A DNA stretch of 64,000 nt from Strigomonas culicis (taxonomy: Eukaryota > Euglenozoa > Kinetoplastea > Trypanosomatida > Trypanosomatidae): the NCBI GenBank assembly GCA_000482145.1, contig AUXH01000001.1, positions 94,195 through 158,194 of the forward strand, written 5' to 3'. The notes below the pieces were generated by a model. That model was not told the DNA's origin. It did not search any database and saw only the letters and a list, made by a program, of their open reading frames with translations. The translations under genes were made by a program, and so were the position numbers. Shown piece after piece: positions 9,677 to 19,351 of this stretch (positions are counted from its first letter, which is position 1; each line of letters begins with the position of its first letter).

Positions 9677-11932
9677 ATGCCGACCCAACCCCAACGCGTG
9701 AGCGGCGCCGCGCTGCTGCAGCAGCTGCGGCAGCTCATGCGACAGCACCAGATCCCGCTGCTGCTCGTGCCCTCCGCCGACAGCCACAACAGCGAATACG
9801 TCGCCGCGCGTTTCAAACGGCGCTCCTTTATCTCCCACTTCAACGGCAGCGCCGGCACGGCGCTCATCCTCCTCGAGGATATCCGCGCGCCGCCGGCGCC
9901 GCCCAGCACGCTGCATCCAAAGGTGAAGGCCTTCGCGGAGCGCTACGACCAGAAGGGCGCCTTTTTGTGGACCGACGGCCGCTACTGGCTGGAGGCGGAG
10001 GGCAGTCTCTTCCAAGAGTTCCAACTGATGCGCCAGCCGCACCCGCAGGACCCCTCCCTCGAAGAGTTCGTGGAGCTCTATGGTCAGTACCACGCGCACT
10101 GCCGCCCGGAGGCCCCGGATATGGTGTCGCCGGCAGCAGAGCCCTTTGTCGGTGTCGATCCTTTTGTGTGCACCATCGCCGAGTGGGAGCGGATGGCGAA
10201 GGAGATCCGCGTGGCACCGGCGCCGGATCTTGTGCTGCCGCTGCTGCAGCGCTACGCGCCTGCCGCGGCCGACACCGCGGCGGCGCCACCCGACCCGCCG
10301 GAGGCGGAGAAGCGGGCGTGCAGCGCGGTGTACGAGGAGCTGGCGGCGGCGCGCGCGCAGGACGCACAGGCCCCGGCGCGCGTGTACAGCCAGCACCTCT
10401 ACGAGCGTCCGCCAGCCCTCGCCGGCGCCACGCGCGCCAGCAAGTGGGAGGCGCTGCGTCAGGAGGTGATGGAGACCCACTTCTGCGATCTTGTCATCGT
10501 CTCCGCACTCGACGAGGTCGCGTGGCTGACGAACCTCCGCGGTGGCCGCGACGTCCCGTACAACCCCGTCTTCTACAGCTATGCCCTCGTCGACTTTCGT
10601 GACCCGCACAAGCGCATCCGCGTCTATGTGGATGCGGAGAAAGTGAATCAAAGCCCAAGTATCGTTGCTGCCTACGGGCGTGCGCCGACCCCGGACGATG
10701 GCGGCGCATCCTCCCCGCAGCAGGACTTGCTGTTCTTGCCCTACGAACAGCTCGCGGCCGACATCGCGGCGCTCACGGCGGGGGCCGCCGCCCCGGCCCG
10801 CAAGGCTCTCGTCGACGAGCGCCAGACGAGCGAGGGGGTGCGGCGGCTGCTACAGCAGCACGGCATCCCGTACAAACGCGTGCGATGCGGGCCGCTCCAG
10901 ACGCTCAAGGCGAAGAAGAACTCCGCGGAGCTGGAGGGCTTCCGCGCCTGCCACGTGCGGGACGGGGCCCACCTTACGCGCTACCTCGCCTGGCTGCACG
11001 AGCACGCGGAGCGGCAGGCCGGCACCTTCCAGCTGCATGACGGCGCGGAAGGAAGCGAAGGCGAGACGGTGCCGCTGACAGAGTACACGGCCGCCGAGCG
11101 GCTGGAGCGCTTCCGCGCGGAGGACCCCGACTTCATCCAGCTGAGCTTCGAGACCATTTCCGGCGTCGGGGCGAACGGCGCCATCGTGCATTACAGCGCG
11201 TCGCGGGAGGGCGCGGCGCCGCTGCTGGACGCGGCGGGGGGCGCGGACCACGGCATGTATCTCGTCGACAGTGGTGCGCAGTACGCGGACGGCACGACAG
11301 ACGTCACGCGCACCGTCTTCCTGCCCTCGCCTCGCTGGCCACGCCCGACCGCGCACCACCGGCGCCTGTACACCCACGTCCTCAAGGGCCATCTGCTGCT
11401 GCACCGCACGCGCTTCCCGGATAACCACCGCGTGACGGGCCACCGCTTGGACACGCTAGCGCGGTGGCCGCTGTGGCAGCACTGTCAGCAGGACTATGCG
11501 CACGGCACGGGCCATGGGGTGGGGTCGCTGCTCAACGTCCACGAGGGTCCGCATGGCATTGGCAGCGCGCCGGCTCCGACCGGCGCGGCACTGCAGGAGG
11601 GCTACATCACATCGAATGAGCCCGGGTACTACGAGACGGGCGCCTTCGGCATCCGCATCGAGAACTTGGAGGAGATTGTCGCCGACCCACCGCTCGCGGA
11701 CGCGCCGCCGAGCACGGGCGGTGCGGCACCGATGAAGTTTTTAGCTCTGCGCACGCTCACGATGGTGCCCTACTGCCGTGATCTCATCGACGCGGCGTCC
11801 CTCTCCGAGGAGGAACGCCAGTGCGTCAACGAGTACCACGCGCAGGTGCGGCAGTGCCTGACGCCGCTGCTGGCCGCGAAGCAGGACGAACGCGCGTTGG
11901 CCTATCTCTCGTACCACACGGAGCCGCTGTAG
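9677..11932 (+). CDS. Xaa-Pro aminopeptidase (aminopeptidase P, M24B)
   Basis: 751 residues. The enzyme removes an N-terminal residue that precedes proline, using two metal ions. All five M24 metal ligands are present: D531 and D542 in the DSGAQYADGTTDVTR block, H613 in HGTGHGVG, and E648 (NEPGYY) and E662 (IRIENLEE). The 14-residue spacing of the last two is as in cytosolic aminopeptidase P. The two N-terminal creatinase-like domains are recognisable from about residues 10-190 and 255-440, including the DGRYW and DEVAWLTNLRG blocks. The protein is longer than the usual 600-odd residues because of Ala/Pro-rich insertions. It has no clear presequence, so a cytosolic location is likely. The 5' extension of the frame has only a TTG start and lies upstream of the acceptor, so it is left out. 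Confidence 0.93.
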   Translation: MPTQPQRVSGAALLQQLRQLMRQHQIPLLLVPSADSHNSEYVAARFKRRSFISHFNGSAGTALILLEDIRAPPAPPSTLHPKVKAFAERYDQKGAFLWTDGRYWLEAEGSLFQEFQLMRQPHPQDPSLEEFVELYGQYHAHCRPEAPDMVSPAAEPFVGVDPFVCTIAEWERMAKEIRVAPAPDLVLPLLQRYAPAAADTAAAPPDPPEAEKRACSAVYEELAAARAQDAQAPARVYSQHLYERPPALAGATRASKWEALRQEVMETHFCDLVIVSALDEVAWLTNLRGGRDVPYNPVFYSYALVDFRDPHKRIRVYVDAEKVNQSPSIVAAYGRAPTPDDGGASSPQQDLLFLPYEQLAADIAALTAGAAAPARKALVDERQTSEGVRRLLQQHGIPYKRVRCGPLQTLKAKKNSAELEGFRACHVRDGAHLTRYLAWLHEHAERQAGTFQLHDGAEGSEGETVPLTEYTAAERLERFRAEDPDFIQLSFETISGVGANGAIVHYSASREGAAPLLDAAGGADHGMYLVDSGAQYADGTTDVTRTVFLPSPRWPRPTAHHRRLYTHVLKGHLLLHRTRFPDNHRVTGHRLDTLARWPLWQHCQQDYAHGTGHGVGSLLNVHEGPHGIGSAPAPTGAALQEGYITSNEPGYYETGAFGIRIENLEEIVADPPLADAPPSTGGAAPMKFLALRTLTMVPYCRDLIDAASLSEEERQCVNEYHAQVRQCLTPLLAAKQDERALAYLSYHTEPL

Positions 11933-12191
11933 GGCGGCGCAGGATGCGAACTGAAAGCGATTTCGTTTTTTTTTTAATTATTATTGTTAGTGTTGTTGTT
12001 GTTACTTATCGATGCTGAAAATCAATAAACAAAGACTGCGCTCACTGATCTCCCGGTACCGGCGAAACACAGGAATGAAGTACGAAAGTAAACAGAAAAA
12101 AAAAACTCTGCTTGCACGTCCGTCTCTCGCCTCCGCCATAGTAACTGCAATAGCGCCTACAGTATTCTTCACACACACATATCTATATATC

Positions 12192-12216
12192 TATATATAT
12201 ATATATATATATATAT
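12192..12216. repeat. (TA)n microsatellite just before a start codon
   Basis: Alternating TA of about 25 bases, lying 10 bases before the ATG of the JmjC gene and so inside its 5' UTR. Confidence 0.85.
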
Positions 12217-12225
12217 CGACCATCC

Positions 12226-13965
12226 ATGTCTGACACCGCCCCTGCGAAGCCCAAAACACTGCTGGAGGCCTTCGCCAACACGGCCAAGTCCTTACAGCAG
12301 TACGGCATCGAACGGATCCGCGTGACGGAGCTGCTCTCCACGAGCTGCCAAGACGCCGACGGAGGAGAGGATGACACGGACGGTGTGCGCACCATATCGA
12401 AGCTGGACTTCATGCGTGAGTTTGTGTTTCATAACCGCCCGTGCATCATCGTTGGCGCTATCGACAACTGGCCCGCTATGGCCAAGTGGCGCGACGATGC
12501 CTACCTGTTCGATTTTGACAAGCAGCTGCCACTCGTAGAGAAGGAAGTTGAGACGGACAAAGAAGAAGAGGAGGAAGAAGAGGAAGAGGGAGAAGAGGAA
12601 GAAGAGGAGGAAGAGCAAGAAGAAGAGAAGCCAAAAGGTAAAACCGTGCTGGCGCCAAAGACGGTCACCGTGGCGCTGACGCCGAACGGGCGCGCCGATG
12701 CCATGACGTACGTCCTCTACGATCGCGATGACATTGTCGCGCACCACGGAGAGGACGAGGCCGAGGAGAAGAAAAAAAAGCGGCTGGACCGAATCTGCGA
12801 CGGCGCCGAGGCGAAGAAAAACGCGGTCTCGCTGTGGGAGACGCACCCGCTGCTGTCGCCGGAGGATGCGGCAAACCCCAACGTGCGACAGGAAAAGATT
12901 TTCATGTACGCGAGTGAAGTGCAGGTCACGCTGCGAGAGCTTTACCACCTGCTGCGGAGCAGCCCGGTGCAGCCGCCGAGTGCGGCACCCATGTACATCG
13001 ACATGCGGCAATATAAGCAGAGTGCGGCCGCGGCTAACAACGTCGTCGTCGCGTACGCCCAGCTGCAGAACAACTGCCTCGAGACGGAGTACACCCACCT
13101 CCACCGCGACATCCTACCGAACGTGAAGGCGTTCGGCGAGAGCGTGTTCGGCTTCGAGAAGCCGGAGGCCTCCAACTTCTGGGTCGGCATTCCAGCCTCC
13201 GTCTCGTCTTTTCACCAGGACTGGGTGGAGAACCTCTACTGTGTCGTGCGGGGCGTCAAGGAGTTCATTCTCATCCCTCCCTGGGAATGTGTCTTCCTAC
13301 CCAAGCCGACCGTCCCCGCCGCGCGCTTCGGGCTCGACAAGTCGGCCTCCGGCTTCTGCCGCGCGTCCGCCGCAGCGGCGGACGCGCGGCCGCTGCACTT
13401 TGTGTTCGAGCCCTTCCCCGCGAAGGACCGCACGACGGTGCCGTGGATCGACTTTGACATCACCGCGGCGATGTGCGAGGCCGACGCCGAGGCCGCCAAC
13501 GCCCGGTATCAGCAAAAAGAGCAACACGACGACGCGGCGCACGAAACAGAAGAAGGGGAGGACGATGACGAGGCGGCGGCCAACGGCGTCGTCATGCGGG
13601 AACTCATGAAGCGTGTCGACGAGGCGGCCGCGCGGAAGCCGAAGCTGCAGACCCCCGCGGCGCCGCCACCCGATCAGGAGGAGCGCCGGCACCGGTGTCT
13701 GCACCCCCTCGTCGCAAACGTGCGGCCCGGGGAGACGCTCTACCTACCAGCCATGTGGGGCCACCGGGTGGGTCAGCATGCAGACGACACAGACATCCGC
13801 GCTCGGGCGCGCTGGCGCGTGGGCCAGCAGCAGCAGCAGCAGCAGCAGGAGAAGGAGGAGGCGGCCCCGCCGCTCCCCCTCATCGTCGCCGTGAACTACT
13901 GGTACGACATGAGCTTCGTCAACCCGTCGGTGGTGCTGCTGAATGAGTTTGGGTTGTTGCTGTAA
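12226..13965 (+). CDS. JMJD7-like JmjC-domain oxygenase
   Basis: 579 residues. JmjC enzymes are Fe(II)/2-oxoglutarate oxygenases; JMJD7 hydroxylates lysines in DRG-family GTPases. The N-terminal block FHNRPCIIVGAIDNW (about residue 65) and the core NFWVG...SSFHQDWVENLYCVV (about 320-340) follow the JMJD7 order closely. Iron ligands H330 and D332 (HQD) and the distal H513 (MWGHRV) are present. Residues about 110-135 form a Glu-rich run inserted before the core. A second acidic stretch lies near 440, and a Gln run (bases 13829-13849) lies near the C-terminus, inserted just after the last ligand. The ATG at 12226 is the first after a likely acceptor near 12140. The substrate is inferred from family only. 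Confidence 0.8.
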   Translation: MSDTAPAKPKTLLEAFANTAKSLQQYGIERIRVTELLSTSCQDADGGEDDTDGVRTISKLDFMREFVFHNRPCIIVGAIDNWPAMAKWRDDAYLFDFDKQLPLVEKEVETDKEEEEEEEEEGEEEEEEEEQEEEKPKGKTVLAPKTVTVALTPNGRADAMTYVLYDRDDIVAHHGEDEAEEKKKKRLDRICDGAEAKKNAVSLWETHPLLSPEDAANPNVRQEKIFMYASEVQVTLRELYHLLRSSPVQPPSAAPMYIDMRQYKQSAAAANNVVVAYAQLQNNCLETEYTHLHRDILPNVKAFGESVFGFEKPEASNFWVGIPASVSSFHQDWVENLYCVVRGVKEFILIPPWECVFLPKPTVPAARFGLDKSASGFCRASAAAADARPLHFVFEPFPAKDRTTVPWIDFDITAAMCEADAEAANARYQQKEQHDDAAHETEEGEDDDEAAANGVVMRELMKRVDEAAARKPKLQTPAAPPPDQEERRHRCLHPLVANVRPGETLYLPAMWGHRVGQHADDTDIRARARWRVGQQQQQQQQEKEEAAPPLPLIVAVNYWYDMSFVNPSVVLLNEFGLLL

Positions 13966-14287
13966 AACGATACGGTGAGACGAAACGAAACGAAAGCCAC
14001 ATCAAAAAAAAAATAACGAATACGCTATTATGAAAATACGATCGCTATTAAAAAAAAAGAAAAAGATGATGCAATAATTACTGTTTTATGCTACGATGAA
14101 CAAAGATATTAAATATTAGTGTATAAACTATACTCCTTCATCTTCCATTTCTCTCTTTCTGTACGTATTATTTATTATATAGTAGTTTTTTTTTTTCATT
14201 GTTTCTTAATATACTACATTGGTTGTTATTGTCTGTCTCGTAATTGGACGGTGAAGGCATATAGTTAGGTATACAAAAAGAAAAAAA
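13966..14287. other. intergenic spacer
   Basis: AT-rich spacer of about 320 bases with A and T homopolymers and several possible AG acceptors after the T-rich part (14185-14235). No gene seen. Confidence 0.6.
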
Positions 14288-17200
14288 ATGACGGAGCGCA
14301 CCCTTTTACTGAAAACAGACTTTCTGTACCCCTACTACATTGTGGGAACCGATTACCCTAGTGCGCGCGTTTTCCACGCCGCCGCCTCCCTCACACAGGA
14401 GCCCGGCCAAGGCAAAAGTGCGCACCCGGACCATGGGAGCCTGGCGTGCGTGATGGAGCTGCCGCCGAAGCACCGCTCCTCACTTACCACCGTGCGCATG
14501 ACGGCGGTCGCACTGGGCAGCATCCCCTCCTCCTCCGTCTCCTCCAACAACAAAGCGGAGGGGGCCGCGCAGGACGCGGATGTCGGCGCGCTCCGCCTCC
14601 ACTACGCGGTGATGGGCCTCAGCAACGGCGCCGTTCTTTTCCACAACATCACGCTGGACCGCTCGGAGGAATTCCTCGCCGTGAGTGAGACGCAGAAACC
14701 GATCGTCAGCATCCGGTGCGTGAACGATGCGCACAACGACGGCGATGGATTTGTGTTCATCTTGGCAGAAAACAATGTTGTTTACGTGCTCGACGCAAAG
14801 GCGCTTCATCGGGGCGTGATGGCGTCCTTCAAGGTGCAGACCGGCGCGAGTGCACTCGCGGTTGCGTCCGTGCAGCCTCCCGCTTCTGATAGTAACAATA
14901 ATAATGTCTTCCGCGTGCTGGTCGCCGGACCGACGAGTGTGCTCTACCACGTGGAGATCCAGAACAACAGGCATCCGAATCCGGCCGGACCGCCGTCGGC
15001 CGCGAAGAGCGTGCTGATCGGCACCAAGTTGCTGTCCTTCGCGTCCCAGGGCAACACGGTCGACTACGCGTGGCTCTCCGCGTGCGTCGCACCGCCCGGC
15101 GCGGCGGGCCGCACCTGGCAGTGCGCCGTGACGGCATGCGCACAGGAGGGCCTCCTCCGCGTGTGGGACCTGCTGACGACCGCCGCGGCGGGCGGCGCGG
15201 AAGCGGCTGATACAGCGGGTGCGCTGGGGGTCAGTGAGAAGGCGCGCATCCAGCACTACTTCAACCCCAACGCGAGCGCGCAGCACGCCGCACTCGTAAC
15301 ACACGCGCAGCAGCAGCATACCGCGCGATGCGCGTGGACGCTGCAGTGCGGCCAGCGCATGTCGACTCTCTCGGCGCTCCTGTATCCCAGCCCCGCGCGC
15401 CAGCCGAGCCAGGAGACCGCACCCGGTGCGGCCGCGCGCGCCTACCAGCTCTTCCTGTCCGCCTCCACATTCACCGGCTACACTTTCTGCTGGACGACGG
15501 AGGGCACGGTGGCGCGCGCGGACGGCGGCAGCGGTGGCGGCAGCAACGCGGATGTCGTGCTGCCCCTGGCTCCCAACTACGTGCTCTATACGCAGGACAC
15601 AAAAGCGAAACTCGTGTACGCCACGCTGTTCGCGGCGCCATCCAACCCCACCGCCGAGGGCCCCAGCAGCGACGGGAAAGCCGTTTCGTTCGAAGACGAT
15701 GTGCGCGTCGGGCTCGTCCGCGGCCGCTTTGCCTTCCCCCATTTCGAGACGGTGACGATTGCCTCGCTGAAGCAGGAGGCGGACGCCTTGAAGCGGCGGC
15801 AGACCACACGCGGCCGCGCGCAGCAGGCGCCGCGCGCGATCGCGGCCGCACTGGGGTTCCGCACCGCCTCGAACATGGAGGTGGTGGAGGTCCCGGCCAG
15901 CCTGTCCCCCGCGGCCGGCGCACCGCTCGACGACGCCACCGCCGCAGAGGAAGATGCCAGCCGCACCGACGCGGCCCAGAACGCTTTTCAACAGATGGAC
16001 GCGCACATCCTCTTCATCCAGGAGAAGTACAAGCGCGCGCAGCGCGCCGCGATGGCGAACTCCGAGTCCTTCGCCGCGATTGTGCCGGTGCAGGCGAAGA
16101 GCATCAAGGACCTGCCGCTGCAGAAGATGACGCTGGAAGAGCGGCTGCGCTACCTCACCCTCGCGACGGCGGACGACGCGGATGCGGTGGAGGCCGGCAA
16201 GCCGCTGAACGAGGCCGCCGCGGTGATGAAGCGGCCGCTCGCGCTCTCGACGGTGCCGCTCTATCAGGCGCTCCACGTCCAGGACAGCAGCGCGGTGATG
16301 GAGCTGCTGTCCATCTCCGCGCGCAGCGCGGCCGACCGCAAGCAGACGCTACTGCACCTCCACATCCGCTACGTGCTGCAGCTGCTCCTCGTGCTGAGCC
16401 AACGGCTCGGCGTCTGCGACGTCGGCAGCCGCGCGGCTGGGGCGGGGAGGGAGCAGCCGGAGGACGGGACGCTCGTCGTCGGCGGCGGCCTCGCGGCTAT
16501 CTCCGCGCGCTCGCCGATCCTCGAGTGGTTCCATGCGATCCTGCACTACCGCGGCATGGAGCTCTACGCACTGCAGCAGGAAATGAACGGTGCAAAGCGC
16601 ACGCGCGCGGCCGACCGCGACGAGACGCGGCCGTCGCCGGCGGCGCAGGAGTCGGCCGGTGGCGATGCAGCAGCGGAGAGGGAGAAGGCGGCGGACCCGC
16701 TGCCCTCGTCAGCGCCGAAGGAATTTCTCGCGCCCATCTACCACCAGTACAAGCAGATGAGCAACATGTACGACACACTGGCGGTGCTGCACGGTCGCCT
16801 GGCCATCTTCAACAGCGTCCGTCCGCAGGAGAAGTACAACTTTTTCAACCGCGAGCGCCAGCTGCGCAGCTCCAACATGGAGATGGAGGCAAACCGGATG
16901 AACCAGTTCCAGGCCCAGTCCCGCCACGAGCGACTCAGCAAGAAAAAACAGCGGACCGGCGGCGGCGCGCCGATGCTGAACAAAACAAACTTCGGCGGCA
17001 CGCGCGACGATATTCTCTTCCCTGTCATGTTCACGGAGGTGCGGACGCAGAAGGCGGGGGCGCGCGTCGTCCGCGTGAAGAGCCGCCTGGCGATGGAGCG
17101 CAAGCGCCACCTGCGGCAGAACACGGACAAGGCCATGTACATTGCGATGCGGCAGCAGGCCGCTCTCGAGAAGAAGAAGGCCACCGGCGCGGCGGATGAC

Positions 17201-17791
17201 GACGACCCGGACGCCATTCTGAACTTGGGTGGCGGCGCCGACGATGACGACCTCGACGTGGATGGCATGGACCTGGACGACCTGGAGGCCATGGCGGCCA
17301 TGGAAGACGAGGAGGGGGAGGAAGACAAGGACGACGATGCCATGATCGCCGAGGATCAGTACGGTGGCCGACGCCGGAAGGGCGCTGATGCGGCCGACGA
17401 CGACGATCTGGACGACGGCAGCAGCAGCAGCGACGACGACGCGGAGTTTTCCTCTTCTAGCGACGACGCGCTCTCCGCGGACTACGACGCGAAGAAGGAT
17501 TTAGATGGTGGCCTCGACCTCGAGGGAGGGGACGACGACGATGACAGCGACGACGACAGCGATGAAGAGGAAGAAGAGGATGACAACCCGTACCACCACG
17601 GCGCCGAGAAGCACAGCAGCGACGACGAGCTCGCGGAGGACGACGCCGACAGTGAAGACGGTGAGGTGCACGATGACGGGCCGCGCCATCGTATGCACCC
17701 ACTGCATGAGTCGATGCGGGAGGCCCTTCAGGAGGACGACGACGAGACGGAGACGGAGCGTAAGAAACACAAACGCATCCGCACGGACTAA
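14288..17791 (+). CDS. UTP5/WDR43-like WD protein, small-subunit processome (UtpA)
   Basis: 1167 residues. UTP5 (WDR43) is a WD protein of the UtpA complex that binds nascent pre-rRNA in the nucleolus. The N-terminal 430 residues look like a divergent beta-propeller, with repeated short strands and the block LLRVWDLL near base 15155. Residues about 645-845 fit the Utp12 domain: LSTVPLYQALHVQD, then two helices ending in RYVLQLLLVL, then IYHQYKQM...LAVLHGRLAIF (818-842). A basic region at about 865-970 includes KSRLAMERKRHLR. It is followed by a long Asp/Glu/Ser tail (about 975-1160) typical of nucleolar proteins. The very end is basic (KKHKRIRTD), a possible nuclear signal. The propeller is too divergent to exclude another Utp12-domain protein. 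Confidence 0.6.
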   Translation: MTERTLLLKTDFLYPYYIVGTDYPSARVFHAAASLTQEPGQGKSAHPDHGSLACVMELPPKHRSSLTTVRMTAVALGSIPSSSVSSNNKAEGAAQDADVGALRLHYAVMGLSNGAVLFHNITLDRSEEFLAVSETQKPIVSIRCVNDAHNDGDGFVFILAENNVVYVLDAKALHRGVMASFKVQTGASALAVASVQPPASDSNNNNVFRVLVAGPTSVLYHVEIQNNRHPNPAGPPSAAKSVLIGTKLLSFASQGNTVDYAWLSACVAPPGAAGRTWQCAVTACAQEGLLRVWDLLTTAAAGGAEAADTAGALGVSEKARIQHYFNPNASAQHAALVTHAQQQHTARCAWTLQCGQRMSTLSALLYPSPARQPSQETAPGAAARAYQLFLSASTFTGYTFCWTTEGTVARADGGSGGGSNADVVLPLAPNYVLYTQDTKAKLVYATLFAAPSNPTAEGPSSDGKAVSFEDDVRVGLVRGRFAFPHFETVTIASLKQEADALKRRQTTRGRAQQAPRAIAAALGFRTASNMEVVEVPASLSPAAGAPLDDATAAEEDASRTDAAQNAFQQMDAHILFIQEKYKRAQRAAMANSESFAAIVPVQAKSIKDLPLQKMTLEERLRYLTLATADDADAVEAGKPLNEAAAVMKRPLALSTVPLYQALHVQDSSAVMELLSISARSAADRKQTLLHLHIRYVLQLLLVLSQRLGVCDVGSRAAGAGREQPEDGTLVVGGGLAAISARSPILEWFHAILHYRGMELYALQQEMNGAKRTRAADRDETRPSPAAQESAGGDAAAEREKAADPLPSSAPKEFLAPIYHQYKQMSNMYDTLAVLHGRLAIFNSVRPQEKYNFFNRERQLRSSNMEMEANRMNQFQAQSRHERLSKKKQRTGGGAPMLNKTNFGGTRDDILFPVMFTEVRTQKAGARVVRVKSRLAMERKRHLRQNTDKAMYIAMRQQAALEKKKATGAADDDDPDAILNLGGGADDDDLDVDGMDLDDLEAMAAMEDEEGEEDKDDDAMIAEDQYGGRRRKGADAADDDDLDDGSSSSDDDAEFSSSSDDALSADYDAKKDLDGGLDLEGGDDDDDSDDDSDEEEEEDDNPYHHGAEKHSSDDELAEDDADSEDGEVHDDGPRHRMHPLHESMREALQEDDDETETERKKHKRIRTD

Positions 17792-18352
17792 ATCCATGAA
17801 GAAGAAAAAAAAAGAGTTTCTGTTTCTGTTTTTGTTTGTTGTTGTTGTTTTTTGCGGTTGAGTAAAGGAGAAAGAGAAAGGGACGATTGCTAGTCGATGG
17901 TGGTTGTGCCGTGATTCTTTTTTTTTTTAAGTGGTTGGCTTCTTCTTTATTCTCTTTTTGATAAGAATTAACACCAAAAAATGAAAATATAAAAAAAAAT
18001 GTACAACAAACGATTAATTGTTTTTCTGGTTCAATCTAATAATAGTTAAATAATGAATTTAACAAAAAAGAATGTCACTAACTTCGAATAATACTCTAAA
18101 TCATAACTAATCATACACACAATAAAAAACAAATACAAAAAAAAGGTAGATAAGTGTATAATTGTCACTCAAAGGAAAAAGAGAGCTGACAGTGAAGAGT
18201 ATTGTGTAAGTTTTTGTAGCGCTGCAAACACCAATCCTTTCTCACTTACTCTCTCTCTCTCTCTCTTCCACCTCTCTTCTTTTGTACACATTCCAAAGTA
18301 GAGTAATATCATTTGACGACCAAGAAAAAGAGAGAGAGCAAAAAAAAAAAAA
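17792..18352. other. intergenic spacer
   Basis: AT-rich spacer of about 560 bases with poly-A and poly-T runs and a CT repeat near 18247-18268. No gene seen. Confidence 0.65.
18297..18298 (+). promoter_or_regulatory. predicted spliced-leader acceptor AG
   Basis: A CT-repeat-containing pyrimidine tract at 18236-18285 is followed by the first AG at 18297. No ATG intervenes before 18353. Confidence 0.65.
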
Positions 18353-19351
18353 ATGTTCAACCACACTGGCCTTGCGCTAGGACTCTTTCGTCGTAGTAGT
18401 AAGGATGTCGGCTACATGCTGGAGTCGCACTTCTGGGGTCTGACGCGCTATCGCATCGGCCCCCGCTTCCTGGGGCTGGACTACGCAGGCAACATCATCC
18501 TCTACCCTTCTTATAGAAAGCAGACCGTCGGGGGATGGACCGCAGTGACGCTGGGCCCCGGCGACGCCGGCGGCGGCTCCCCCTTTCTGACCTCCGACAT
18601 CACCTCCGTCAACGTGCTGGAAGACGGCTACCCGATGCACTACAAGGCGAGCAAGCGGCTGCAGCAGTTCGTGAGTGAGGAGCGCGCGCGGTGGCAGAAG
18701 AAGGTAGAGGCGGAGCGCGCGCAGAAGCAGAAGGCGAAGGAGGCGGCGGCAGCGGCGGCGGCCGCCGGCGGTGAGGCGGCCGCGCCAGCGGCGACGCCGC
18801 AGGATAACTACGACAGCGACCTGCAGTTTCGCGACCTTCTCGCGATCAAGTTTGCGCACCCGCGCTTCAGCGGCCGCCACCTGCGCCTGAGCCCGCTCGC
18901 CACCTTTGTCTATAAGTGCCTCTATTTCTACCTCTGGGCCGTGCTGGTGTCGCTCATTGTGCAGGGCTACCTGTGGTTCCGCAACTGGGTGAACCCGCCG
19001 GCGCGCGCCGGGCTGCGCAACATCGAAGAGGAGGTCCTCCACATCCCTCGGCTGCTGTTTGCCGCCGTCGTCTACGGCGTCGCGCGGCTGGTGCAGATGG
19101 CGCAGCCGGTCATCGACCCCATCGTCGCCGAGCTGACCAAGCTGTTCCCGCAGGCCAACTTTGACAAGTACACGTCAGAGAACCTCGCAGACCGCGCCAA
19201 GCACCTGGCGGACGACGCGCACCCCTCCGCCGAGAAGCGCAAGGAGGAGATCCGCGTGTCGCAGCAGAAGAACGAGGCGGAGCGCAAGACGTGGTGGACG
19301 CGCGCCCTCATCGCCCTCCTCGCCGTCTTCTCCATCCTCTGTATTCTATAA
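18353..19351 (+). CDS. unknown membrane protein, probably organellar
   Basis: 332 residues. I recognise no family. The N-terminal 80 residues contain an aromatic/Gly-rich folded segment (RYRIGPRFLGLDYAGN near 35-50). Residues about 100-150 form a charged Lys/Glu/Ala helix, possibly coiled coil, ending in an Ala/Gly linker. A membrane segment is likely at about 185-207 (FVYKCLYFYLWAVLVSLIV). A weaker hydrophobic helix lies near 235-250. The last 20 residues form a hydrophobic helix ending at the stop, so the protein may be tail-anchored. Its neighbours do not reveal a role. The start follows the first ATG after a strong acceptor. Confidence 0.75.
   Translation: MFNHTGLALGLFRRSSKDVGYMLESHFWGLTRYRIGPRFLGLDYAGNIILYPSYRKQTVGGWTAVTLGPGDAGGGSPFLTSDITSVNVLEDGYPMHYKASKRLQQFVSEERARWQKKVEAERAQKQKAKEAAAAAAAAGGEAAAPAATPQDNYDSDLQFRDLLAIKFAHPRFSGRHLRLSPLATFVYKCLYFYLWAVLVSLIVQGYLWFRNWVNPPARAGLRNIEEEVLHIPRLLFAAVVYGVARLVQMAQPVIDPIVAELTKLFPQANFDKYTSENLADRAKHLADDAHPSAEKRKEEIRVSQQKNEAERKTWWTRALIALLAVFSILCIL

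Noticed and set aside
12192..12216. TA run as a promoter-like TATA element
   Set aside because: Kinetoplastid protein genes lack TATA-type promoters; the run lies inside the likely 5' UTR.
14480..16276. 598-codon open frame on the minus strand
   Set aside because: It lies fully inside the + strand UTP5-like gene. GC-rich codons remove stops from the reverse frames. The translation is low-complexity Arg/Gly/His/Val and matches no family.
15328..17199. 623-codon open frame in another + frame
   Set aside because: Arg/Ala/Gly-rich frame-shift shadow of the UTP5-like gene; the true frame has Utp12 features.
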